64,000 nucleotides of DNA, taken from contig JAJPIE010000075.1 of assembly GCA_021324935.1 (NCBI GenBank), positions 92,183 through 156,182 of the forward strand, written 5' to 3'. Origin of the DNA: Acidobacteriota bacterium. GTDB lineage: Bacteria > Acidobacteriota > Terriglobia > Acidiferrales > UBA7541. Every line of letters starts with the position of its first letter. The stretch's first letter is position 1. The translations under genes and the position numbers were made by a program. Positions 25,618 through 33,918 of this stretch are shown here, one piece after another. The notes below the pieces were generated by a model. The model was not told the DNA's origin, ran no database searches, and saw nothing but the letters and a program-made list of their open reading frames with translations.

Positions 25618-27867
25618 TCAGAAGGTCAGCTTAGCCGACCCGAAAAAGGAAAACAGCGTGCGACCCGTATAAATGTCGCGAAAACCCTGGCCCGGCTGCA
25701 GCATCGAAGCGCCGCCGGTGAGAATGATGTTGTCCGTCAGCGGGGGACGGTACTCCACGCCCACGCCCAGGTCTTCACCGATGTTGTGGCGAATCGGCGC
25801 GGCAAACAAAACGTATTCGAGCGGCTCTGTGCGCATGAAACGCAAATAGTTGAAATTGGCGAAACCTTTGAGCTTGGGCGTGATGTCCACGTCGGCACCG
25901 GCGTTTACCAGGAAAATTCCCGGATTCACGAAGTTCGACTGGCCTTCATCCTTGTTGGAGCGCATGTTCGCCAGCAGGCTGCCGTCGGTGGTCAATTGCA
26001 CACCGGAACCTGTCAGCCGGATGTCCTCGCGATTCCAGAAGCTGAAGAGTCCCCCGGCAAAATTCGGCAGATCGATGATGGAATCGAAGCCGTTGGCGCG
26101 GCCGTTGCGGGGATCGCTGTCGCCGCTGGCATAAAAGCTGGAAACTCGGTAACGGATCCAATCGTGGTCGTAAGAAAGCTCGACGGCGGCCATCTGCGCG
26201 TTGATAGTAACGGGGCGCCCCGCGATCGGATTAAAGCTGTCTTTGCCCGCGGCTTCGTAAAACGCGTGCGTCAGGTTCAGTCGCTTGATGTGCCCGCTGC
26301 CCAGCCAGCCGAAATATCCCACCTGGATGCTGTGCGTGATGGCGCCGACGCCCTGGTTGATCACGTTCCCAATCGGAGCCGGGCGGACGAGGAAGCCGTT
26401 GTCGTCGTAGTGCAGGCCGCCGTCGTCCTTGTTATAGGCGCCGACAAATTCCGCCGTGTAGCCGGGAAAGAAAAAATCCTGGACATAGAGGTTGGCCAGC
26501 ACCACCTGCTGGCCGCGGCGATCCCAGGTGTTCAGGCCGCTGTTGGTGTTTTTTTCAAGAAAATTGAAGTACGTGGCGTTGTACTCGAGGCGGTCGCTCT
26601 TCAGATTGCCGAAGACGCGCAGACCGGGCTGCTCGTCCACAAACAAAAAGCCGCGAAAGTCCGCGTTGAACTCCTGAATGCCGGCGCGCACGGAAACGAA
26701 GTCATAATTCGGGCTCAGGTCGTGCAGCTTCACTTCGGCGAACAATTCCTGGAATCCGACGTGCGAATCGAGGCGTGTGGTTCCCGCGCGAACATCGGGA
26801 CCCACGATGCCCAGTTCGCGGACGTCGAGATAATTCAAGCTCACCACCGGGGTCACGCGGATGCGCCAGTCGACCGGCTTGAACGAAGCGTCTCCGTGAA
26901 ACAGGTCGGCGGTGAATCGAAATGTCTGGTCGAGAAAAAACTGCTCGCCGCGCCCAAAGAATTCGTAGCTGCCCGGCTGCGCGGCGCTTACGCCGCTGGG
27001 CGAAGGCACTTTTCGGCCGTCGACAAACGTGGTTTCCGAAGCCGTGACGTTTAGGAAGACTTGCTGGCCGAATACCTCCGGCCAGATTGGTTCATCACCC
27101 TTAAAGCGGTTGCGATTGAACGGGTCATACCAGTGATGCTTCACGTAGATGTATTCGCCGGTGGGGCCGTAGCGGCGGTAGTCGGGCTGCTCCAGCGCCC
27201 AGCGGTTGGGCACCACGTTGTAGACGTCGGAGACCGGCGGCAGCACGTCCGGCGATAGCTCCAGGATGTAGTTGGGATCCGAATCGAGCCGGTGGCGAAA
27301 TTCGCGATAGCTGCCCATCGTCGCCCCGCCTTCTGCGGGCAGCGGTGGGCCAAGGTCTGGCTGGCGCGGCAAGCGCGATTTCAAAGCCGTTTCTGTTGTC
27401 GCAAGGAGGTGAATCTCCAGCGTGAGCACTTCGTTGGCGTTGAGCGTCAAAGTTGGAATCCCCAACGGCTCGTATCCATCGGCCTCGGCACGAAATTCGT
27501 AGTTGCCCGGCGTGAGCAAAAGCATGCGGAAAACACCTTCGCCGCTTGCTGTAGTGGTATTGACCTGGCCGGTCTGGAGATTGCGCAAGCTGACGCGTGC
27601 TCCTGCCACGGGCCGCGCGGTGCCGCTGGAAACCTGTTCGCGCACCGTTCCGTCCAACGCCCCCTTGGTCAAGGCCTGCTGGCGCGGGATGCGGCGAGGG
27701 GGCCCGGCTTCGCGCTGAAGCTGCTCGGACGACGCCGGCGATGAGGCGGAAACAGGAGGCAGCTGCTGCGCGCGACTCGCCGAGCCGGTTCCAAAGAAGA
27801 AAACCAGGCACACCGCGGCGCGGGCCGGATTCGTCCATCCTCTCTGCGGTAATCGGGCAACTCTCAT
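25618..27867 (-). CDS. Outer-membrane beta-barrel protein with carboxypeptidase-regulatory-like domain
   Basis: This 749-residue protein has a signal peptide (about residues 12-34), a CarboxypepD_reg-like beta-sandwich (about 70-150; AGARVSLRNLQTGQVNTTTA, FRMLLLTPGNYEFRAEADGY) and a long barrel region of alternating aromatic/polar strands. It ends in FSFFGSAKLTF, with the terminal Phe typical of outer-membrane proteins. No clear TonB plug is visible, so it looks more like a porin than a classic TonB receptor. It is the first gene of a two-gene unit with the ten-heme cytochrome, suggesting a barrel-cytochrome assembly in the outer membrane. The pairing is an inference from spacing and gene order. 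Confidence 0.82.
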   Translation of the reverse strand: MRVARLPQRGWTNPARAAVCLVFFFGTGSASRAQQLPPVSASSPASSEQLQREAGPPRRIPRQQALTKGALDGTVREQVSSGTARPVAGARVSLRNLQTGQVNTTTASGEGVFRMLLLTPGNYEFRAEADGYEPLGIPTLTLNANEVLTLEIHLLATTETALKSRLPRQPDLGPPLPAEGGATMGSYREFRHRLDSDPNYILELSPDVLPPVSDVYNVVPNRWALEQPDYRRYGPTGEYIYVKHHWYDPFNRNRFKGDEPIWPEVFGQQVFLNVTASETTFVDGRKVPSPSGVSAAQPGSYEFFGRGEQFFLDQTFRFTADLFHGDASFKPVDWRIRVTPVVSLNYLDVRELGIVGPDVRAGTTRLDSHVGFQELFAEVKLHDLSPNYDFVSVRAGIQEFNADFRGFLFVDEQPGLRVFGNLKSDRLEYNATYFNFLEKNTNSGLNTWDRRGQQVVLANLYVQDFFFPGYTAEFVGAYNKDDGGLHYDDNGFLVRPAPIGNVINQGVGAITHSIQVGYFGWLGSGHIKRLNLTHAFYEAAGKDSFNPIAGRPVTINAQMAAVELSYDHDWIRYRVSSFYASGDSDPRNGRANGFDSIIDLPNFAGGLFSFWNREDIRLTGSGVQLTTDGSLLANMRSNKDEGQSNFVNPGIFLVNAGADVDITPKLKGFANFNYLRFMRTEPLEYVLFAAPIRHNIGEDLGVGVEYRPPLTDNIILTGGASMLQPGQGFRDIYTGRTLFSFFGSAKLTF

Positions 27868-28055
27868 TTGTTCGGCAGGACCAGGTCCGCGATGAACAAC
27901 AGTCTGCGCTAACTAATCAAAAATGCGCTCTTCCCGCAACCTTTTTCCTCGGGCCGCGTGAATATCCTGCAACACTCGGTACCGGGAATTAAAGCGTCAC
28001 CACTTCGCCGCAATCGCGGTACAATCCCCGTAAATTTCTTGAGGTTGCGTTTACC

Positions 28056-29687
28056 ATGAACGTCGATACCCTGCCCATGGAACACATCCGGCGGAAGCCC
28101 ATAGACTCCCGGCACGCATACAAGCGGCGGAGAAGCTTTCTCGCCTTCACGATGATGGTTGCGCTGGTGATCTCCGTGGCGCTGATCTTCATCATGGCCG
28201 GCTGCGGCGCAAGTCCGCCGAGCACGGTCACCCGCCCGCCGTTGCCGCCGGTTCCCCCCCTCAGCGCCTCGGATGTCGCCAACCTCGTGCAAGCCGCGGC
28301 CACTTCGGTGGACGCGGAGACCATGTCCATCGCCGTGGTGGACCGCGGCGGAGTGGTCCTCGCGGTTTACGACAAGGCCGGGGTGACTCCCGGACAGACC
28401 GACATCGGGAATTTCGGCCAGCCGGTCGGAGTGAACGATCTCGCCGTGGCCTTGGCCCGCACAGGGGCTTACTTTAGCAACGACCAGGCGCCGCTTTCCT
28501 CTCGCACCGTGCGTTTCATCAGCGGAATTCATTTCCCCCCCGGCGTAACGAACGCTCCAACTTCCGACCTCTACGGCATCGAAAACACCAATCGCGGCTG
28601 CACGCTGGCCACCAATTTTCTTCCCGGGCAGACGATCTTTCCTTCGACGGCTTTGAACGGCGGCGCGGGCCCCGGCATTATCACCGGAAAATCGAAGCTC
28701 GACGACAGCGATCCGAACGCTGTGAATCCCGGCGGCGTGCCGATTTTCCGCAACGGCGTCGTGGTGGGCGGCATCGGCGTAGCCGGAGTTTCGCACGACA
28801 TCGCCGAGTACGCCGCGTTCACCGCTTCCGAATCGAACGGCTTCGGCCTGCCCAATCCGCTGCCGGCGCCGGGCGCCGTGTTCATCGGCGGAATCGCTCT
28901 GCCTTTCGTAAACCAAACGACCATCCCCGCGGGGAGCAATCCGGGCACGCTGGATGGCGGCTATTTGCCAGGTTTCAACCCGATTGCCAGCGTGGGTCAG
29001 CCTCCCGAGGGCGATCTGATCGCGCCAACGGCGGGAAGTGGTGGACTGACTCTTAGCGATGTGCAGACGATCTTGAACAACGCCGAAGCCACCGCGAACA
29101 TGACGCGCGCGGCCATCCGCTTGCCGTTGAATTCCAGCGCCCGCATGGTGATCGCCATCGCGGATCTGGACGGCACGTTAATTGGGCTGCGCCGCATGAC
29201 CGATTCCACCGTGTTCAGCATCGACGTGGCCGCCAGCAAGGCCCGCAACATGGTGTATTTCAACGGACCGAACCGCACCGCGGGCGATCTGCCCGGCGTT
29301 CCGATGGGTACGGCGGTCACCAACCGCACCATCAGCTTCGGCGCGCAACCCCTATTTCCGCCCGGCATTGACGGTTCGGGCCCCGGTCCTTTCTACAATT
29401 TATTCTTGCAGGATGTCGCCAACCCGTGCACGCAAGGCGCGCAAACTGGCCCGCCGAACAACAAGAAGAGTGGCGTGGTGTTTTTTCCCGGCAGTGCCGG
29501 GCTTTACAAGAATGGCGTGCTCGTGGGCGGCCTAGGCATCAGCGGCGACGGCGTGGACCAGGACGACTTCGTGACCAATGGGGGCTCCGCCGGATACGAA
29601 GCTCCCACCGCCATCCGCGCAGATCAGATCTTCATCAACGGCGTGCGCTTGCCTTATCTCAAGTTCCCTCGCAATCCCACTTTCTGA
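28056..29687 (+). CDS. Lipoprotein with two GlcG/HbpS-like domains
   Basis: This 543-residue protein has a membrane segment ending in a lipobox-like IMAGCGASPP (about residues 36-54). It then has two tandem GlcG/HbpS (DUF336) domains, about residues 70-290 and 325-540. Each has the family pattern of an LT/DV...A...A..A helix followed by a strand such as MSIAVVDRGGVVLAVY or MVIAIADLDGTLIGL. Both domains are enlarged by loops. Family members bind heme or act in oxidative stress and glycolate loci. The gene is divergent from the barrel-cytochrome unit, so heme handling there is possible. Starts at 28056 or 28077 are both feasible. Confidence 0.75.
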   Translation: MNVDTLPMEHIRRKPIDSRHAYKRRRSFLAFTMMVALVISVALIFIMAGCGASPPSTVTRPPLPPVPPLSASDVANLVQAAATSVDAETMSIAVVDRGGVVLAVYDKAGVTPGQTDIGNFGQPVGVNDLAVALARTGAYFSNDQAPLSSRTVRFISGIHFPPGVTNAPTSDLYGIENTNRGCTLATNFLPGQTIFPSTALNGGAGPGIITGKSKLDDSDPNAVNPGGVPIFRNGVVVGGIGVAGVSHDIAEYAAFTASESNGFGLPNPLPAPGAVFIGGIALPFVNQTTIPAGSNPGTLDGGYLPGFNPIASVGQPPEGDLIAPTAGSGGLTLSDVQTILNNAEATANMTRAAIRLPLNSSARMVIAIADLDGTLIGLRRMTDSTVFSIDVAASKARNMVYFNGPNRTAGDLPGVPMGTAVTNRTISFGAQPLFPPGIDGSGPGPFYNLFLQDVANPCTQGAQTGPPNNKKSGVVFFPGSAGLYKNGVLVGGLGISGDGVDQDDFVTNGGSAGYEAPTAIRADQIFINGVRLPYLKFPRNPTF

Positions 29688-29710
29688 TTCTCCTCTTTCT
29701 TTCCTGTAAC

Positions 29711-29728
29711 GCTGGCTCTTGCGCCAGC
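29711..29728. repeat. Hairpin between convergent genes
   Basis: GCTGGC-TCTTGC-GCCAGC forms a perfect 6-base stem between the convergent GlcG-like and DUF1906 genes. There is no strong U-run on either strand, so it is a weak terminator candidate at best. Confidence 0.35.
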
Positions 29729-29732
29729 CGCT

Positions 29733-30656
29733 TCAGCGCGGCGCGGAAGGATCCGGGCTTGTGGCCACGTCCATATCCAAAAACCATTCGTGGTTCTTGT
29801 CTGAGGGCGCATAACAGTTTCCATCGCTCGCGTATCCGCGGCAGTGCCGGGCCACTTTCTTTTCGCGAGGCGAGCGCACGAACTGCCAGACGGCCGCATA
29901 CGGCACGCCGCTCTGGGAGGGCAATGGCAAGTTGTGCGCCGCGCCGCATCCCGGCGAAGGCGGGCAGGCGTCGTTGTAGACCCAATACACGACTTCGGCT
30001 GCGCCGATGTGCGCACGAATGTCGTCTGCGGTAACAATGTGCGAGCCGCCGCCCTCGTCCACCGCGATTCCAGAGCAATAAATCCCGGGCCGAAACCCCG
30101 CTCTTTCCAACTCTCCCGCCCAGGCATGCAGATAGAGGTGCTGCGGCGGCGTGAAACGCCCGCCTTCCTCTTCGTCGAGGAAAATGGCCGAACCCTCCGG
30201 GAAGCCTTCGCGCCGCGCGGCGGCGGCAGCGGCTCGCGCGTCCTCAAGCCCGGCCTTTTCGGCGGCGTCTGGGGTGCGCACCCTCGCGGAAGTACGTCCG
30301 TCGAAGAGCAGCAGAAACCCAAAGCCCTGCTCTTTCAGCAGATCGCGCTTTCCGGCCCAGGAATTGGTTTTCCCACCGGGAGGCGCACTCAACCAATAAC
30401 TCGTGAACACAAATACCTTTCGCAGAAGAGGGAGCGCGGCGTCGCCGGGATATTCGTTGCGATCGAACCCAAGAAAGATCTGTCGTGGAGCGGAGTCGGA
30501 AGTCTTCGTTTTAGCCGGAAGCGCGGAAGGCCTCGAAAGGGCGTCTCGTCTTTCGCTGTAGCGCCCGCCTTCCGAGGCGAGCCGCTCGTAGGATAGAACT
30601 TCCAATCCAATCCCAAGAGAAAACAAGGAGAGCGCTGCTGCGGTCATCCATCGCAT
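29733..30656 (-). CDS. Exported DUF1906 (glycoside-hydrolase-like) protein
   Basis: This 307-residue protein has a signal peptide (about residues 5-24). The domain begins FLGFDRNEYPGD and continues with KVFVFTSYWLS, GFGFLLLFDGRT, AIFLDEEEGGR and GFRPGIYCSG, the layout of the Rv2525c-like DUF1906 TIM-barrel family related to GH25-like hydrolases. The acidic DEEEGG at about residue 145 may be the active-site region. It is probably a periplasmic or cell-wall protein of unknown substrate. It is convergent with the GlcG-like lipoprotein gene. Confidence 0.8.
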   Translation of the reverse strand: MRWMTAAALSLFSLGIGLEVLSYERLASEGGRYSERRDALSRPSALPAKTKTSDSAPRQIFLGFDRNEYPGDAALPLLRKVFVFTSYWLSAPPGGKTNSWAGKRDLLKEQGFGFLLLFDGRTSARVRTPDAAEKAGLEDARAAAAAARREGFPEGSAIFLDEEEGGRFTPPQHLYLHAWAGELERAGFRPGIYCSGIAVDEGGGSHIVTADDIRAHIGAAEVVYWVYNDACPPSPGCGAAHNLPLPSQSGVPYAAVWQFVRSPREKKVARHCRGYASDGNCYAPSDKNHEWFLDMDVATSPDPSAPR

Positions 30657-30697
30657 GCCTTGAATCTACCCGAAGGATCGGTGATTTCCGAAGAAAT

Positions 30698-31084
30698 TCA
30701 AGAATCCATGTATTGCGCTTCGCCGTTGCCGAACGACCAGTTCTCCCACGCGACCTCGACGAGATGAATTATCAGATCCTGCAGCTGGAGTCCCGGCGAC
30801 TCGGCCAGAATCTCCGCCATGCGCTGGAAGAGTTTCCGTTTCTGCTGCGGCTTGCGCCCGGCGCTCATGGTGATCTGCACGAAAACGACATTCGCTGAAC
30901 GACGAATCCCCAGATATTGCGGGTCGTAAACCAAGCCGCCCGCAGGATGCTCCGTGATCACCTGAAACCGGTCGTCGGGCGGAATGGCCAGCGCTTCCAC
31001 CATCGCGCGGTGCACGCCGTCTCCCAGCGCTTTGCGATATTCGGGCGACTTCCCTGCCTGCAGATCGATCCGGACGAGAGGCAT
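30698..31084 (-). CDS. Tautomerase-family protein
   Basis: This 128-residue protein begins MPLVRIDLQAGKS, with Pro at position 2 that becomes the catalytic N-terminal proline after Met removal in the 4-oxalocrotonate tautomerase superfamily. The pattern of EHPAGGLVYDP and VFVQITMSAGRK fits the longer tautomerase_2-like group. AAGGAG lies just before the ATG at 31084. The natural substrate is unknown. Confidence 0.88.
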   Translation of the reverse strand: MPLVRIDLQAGKSPEYRKALGDGVHRAMVEALAIPPDDRFQVITEHPAGGLVYDPQYLGIRRSANVVFVQITMSAGRKPQQKRKLFQRMAEILAESPGLQLQDLIIHLVEVAWENWSFGNGEAQYMDS

Positions 31085-31197
31085 GTTTCATCTCCTTGGC
31101 ATTCGAAGCGAATTTGGTGCGGCAAGGCACGGGTGCGGACGCGGACCAAGCTGTCCTTGCGGATCGGCTGCACAGGCAAGAGTGCCGGTGCCACAAA

Positions 31198-32610
31198 TCA
31201 CCCCTCGCGCAGTTTGTGGCCGGAAAGATTACCCAGTCCGTCGTAGGCGGCGTATTTATACATCTCGCAGAGCGTCGGATAGTTGAACACCAGCTCGATG
31301 AACTCATCGATCCTCAGCCCCTTATCCAGCACCATCATGCCCACGTGGATGAGCTCCGTGGCGGACTCGCCGATTATGCTGATGCCCAGCAGTTTCCGGT
31401 CCGCTCGCGTAAAGATCAGCTTCAGCATGCCCGCCGTGTCGCCGACGATGTGCCCGCGGGCGTTATTTTCATAGCGCGCGCGGCCAACGCAATAATCGAT
31501 CTTCTTTTCCTTGCAGGATTCCTCCGTCTCGCCGGCCGCGGAAATTTCCGGAATCGTGTAAATGCCCATGGGCAGCAGCGAAGCCACACGTTCCTTGTAT
31601 TTCAGGCCGAAGGCGTGGCAGACGGCCACGCGCCCCTGCTCCATCGAAGTGGAAGCCAGCGCCGGGAAGCCGATCACGTCGCCGGCTGCGTAAATGTGAG
31701 GCATGGCCGTGCGGTAATTCCCGTCGACGGCGATGTAGCCCTTGTCATTGATGGCGAGATTTGCCTTTTCCAGCGCGAGCCCGTCCACGGCCGCGCGGCG
31801 TCCCGCCGCAAACAGAGCCGCCTCGGTTTCCAGAACCTTGCCGCTCTTCATCGTCAGGCGCACTCCCCAAGCGGTGTTTTCCGCCTTTGCCGGCCGCTCA
31901 TTGAAGAGGAAATGCATGCCCAGCGCGGCGAAGCGATCGCGCAAGCGATCGGAGATTTCCCAGTCGAGGAACGGCAGCACGCGGTCGCGACCGTCAACCA
32001 GCGTCACCTCCACCCCCAGCGCCATGAAAATGGAGGCATATTCGCAGCCGATCACGCCGCCCCCAATCACCGCGAGACTCTTCGGGATGCTGTCCATCTG
32101 CAGGAATGTATCGGAGTCAAAAGTGTGCACGTCGTCGAAAGCGATTTCCGGCGGACGGTGCGGCTTGGAACCCGTTGAGATCAGGATGACTTCTCCGCGG
32201 ACGCGCCGCGTTCCGGATGGCCCGGTGACGGCAATCGTGTGCGGATCCTCGAAGGCCGCCTGGCCACGGACCAGTTCGATTCCGTGTACCTCCAGATTCT
32301 TCAGGATGCGCGCGCGTTCCATGTCCACCACTTCGCGCTCGTGGTGCATGAAATCGTGCACCGTCAGGTTTTCCTTCAATGAGTAATCGATCCCGTAAAG
32401 CCCGCGCTGTTTCAGGCCGGAGAAATAGAGCGCCGATTCGCGCAGCGTCTTGCTGGGCACCGTCCCGGTGTTGATGCAGCTTCCTCCCACGGCCGCGGCT
32501 CGCTCGATCACCGCCACGCGCTTGCCGAAATAGGCGGCCTGCGCCCCGGCCTTTTCCCCCGCCGGCCCGCATCCAATCACCACCAAATCAAACGATTCGG
32601 GTGTACTCAC
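31198..32610 (-). CDS. sthA: Soluble pyridine nucleotide transhydrogenase
   Basis: This 470-residue flavoprotein of the dihydrolipoamide dehydrogenase family has FDLVVIGCGPAGEKAG (FAD), the redox loop GGSCINTGTVPSK, VIGGGVIGCEYASIF (NAD(P)) and YAAGDVIGFPAL. The loop keeps only the first of the two cysteines of disulfide reductases, which is the hallmark of the Si-specific NAD(P)+ transhydrogenase SthA (UdhA). It moves hydride between NADPH and NAD+, and the pentose-phosphate operon at 54-63 kb would supply NADPH. I chose GTG 32610 (VSTPESFDLVVIG) because GAGGAAGC lies just upstream. Confidence 0.92.
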   Translation of the reverse strand: MSTPESFDLVVIGCGPAGEKAGAQAAYFGKRVAVIERAAAVGGSCINTGTVPSKTLRESALYFSGLKQRGLYGIDYSLKENLTVHDFMHHEREVVDMERARILKNLEVHGIELVRGQAAFEDPHTIAVTGPSGTRRVRGEVILISTGSKPHRPPEIAFDDVHTFDSDTFLQMDSIPKSLAVIGGGVIGCEYASIFMALGVEVTLVDGRDRVLPFLDWEISDRLRDRFAALGMHFLFNERPAKAENTAWGVRLTMKSGKVLETEAALFAAGRRAAVDGLALEKANLAINDKGYIAVDGNYRTAMPHIYAAGDVIGFPALASTSMEQGRVAVCHAFGLKYKERVASLLPMGIYTIPEISAAGETEESCKEKKIDYCVGRARYENNARGHIVGDTAGMLKLIFTRADRKLLGISIIGESATELIHVGMMVLDKGLRIDEFIELVFNYPTLCEMYKYAAYDGLGNLSGHKLREG

Positions 32611-32796
32611 CGCTTCCTCCGCGGAACTCCTCGATCGCGCCAGACGCAACTCCGCGCGACTCCGATTCTAGTGGAACTTCCTTGCACGATTGTGAATTCC
32701 TGAATTCCTGTGCCGAATCATACTCGCCCGCGGCCGGTCCGCGAAGTACCGATTCAGTGACTTGCACATCCGCCGGGTCTTTGGTGTGATACCCCA

Positions 32797-33906
32797 ATGA
32801 ACGTTCTCTCCATCGTGCGGCGAGCTACCGGGATCGGCTGGCAATGGAAAGCCTTCATTCCGGTGATCGGTGTTTTGTTTGTGAGCCTCTCCGTCATGAC
32901 GGTGGTCGTATACAGGCACAACATTCCCAATAAAGAATGGGTCATTCTCGGGGCGTTTTCCTTTGGCGTGGTCATTTGTTTCCTGCTGCTGGCGGTTTTG
33001 CTGGTGCTGGTGGAACGCCCCCTCGAGGACCTGAAGCGAACCATCGACCGCGTGCGCCGCGACGACCTTACCGCGCGCGTCGAGTTCGCCAGGCGCACCG
33101 ACGACATCGGCCAGCTCGGGCGGCAGTTCAACCAGATGGTCGAGCAGTTGGAGCGCAATCGTTCTGAAATTGAAGAGCTTCACCGCCGGGAGATGGGCCG
33201 CGCCGAGCATCTAGCCACGCTCGGCGAGCTCGCGGCGGGTTTGGCCCACGAAATCCGCAACCCGCTGGCCGGCATCGCCGGCGTGGTGGATGTCATGGGC
33301 AAGGAACTTCCGGCCGACAGCCCCAGCCGCGCCGTGCTCGTCGATGTGCAGAACGAAATCGTGCATATTCAAAATATCCTGAACGACCTGCTTTCCTACG
33401 CGCGGCCGCGGCCTCCCACCTTTCATCCAGCCGACTTGAACACCACGGTCGAGCAAGCCGTGCTTCTGGCGCGCCAGCAGGTGCGTACGCGGCCCATCCA
33501 GGTGCTCTATACGCCCGCGCCCAATTTGCCGATGGTGGTGCACGACCCGGCCTTGATTCAGCAAGTGGTGCTCAACCTGCTCCTGAACGGCATCCAGGCC
33601 ATTCCCCAGCAAGGCACCGTCGAGGTCGACCTCTCGCCGGAGGACAACGGGGTGTTGGTCTGCGTGAAGGACAACGGACGAGGCATTCCCCCGGAGGCCC
33701 TGGCCAAAATCTTCAAGCCTTTTTTCACCACGCGGAAAGAGGGCACCGGTCTGGGCCTCTCCCTTGCCAGCGGGATCGTGCAATCCCATGGCGGCACGAT
33801 CGAGGTTCGCAGCACGATCGGCCAAGGCGCGCAGTTCCGCATTCATCTGCCCCTTTTGCCTCCCAAGGTCCGCCTCCCCAAGGGTGCAGGTCCGTCCGGG
33901 GAATGA
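32797..33906 (+). CDS. Membrane sensor histidine kinase
   Basis: This 369-residue kinase has two membrane helices (about residues 18-42 and 48-70) and almost no periplasmic sensor loop between them. A HAMP-like segment follows (about 72-125), then the H-box LAAGLAHEIRNPLAGIAG (His about residue 150), an N-box QVVLNLLLNGIQAI, G1 KDNGRGIPPE and G2 GTGLGLSLASGIV. It resembles NtrB/ZraS-type kinases that pair with sigma-54 activators. The cognate regulator starts 12 bases downstream. The short loop suggests that it senses a membrane or cytoplasmic signal. Confidence 0.92.
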   Translation: MNVLSIVRRATGIGWQWKAFIPVIGVLFVSLSVMTVVVYRHNIPNKEWVILGAFSFGVVICFLLLAVLLVLVERPLEDLKRTIDRVRRDDLTARVEFARRTDDIGQLGRQFNQMVEQLERNRSEIEELHRREMGRAEHLATLGELAAGLAHEIRNPLAGIAGVVDVMGKELPADSPSRAVLVDVQNEIVHIQNILNDLLSYARPRPPTFHPADLNTTVEQAVLLARQQVRTRPIQVLYTPAPNLPMVVHDPALIQQVVLNLLLNGIQAIPQQGTVEVDLSPEDNGVLVCVKDNGRGIPPEALAKIFKPFFTTRKEGTGLGLSLASGIVQSHGGTIEVRSTIGQGAQFRIHLPLLPPKVRLPKGAGPSGE

Positions 33907-33918
33907 TAAAGTAAGAAA

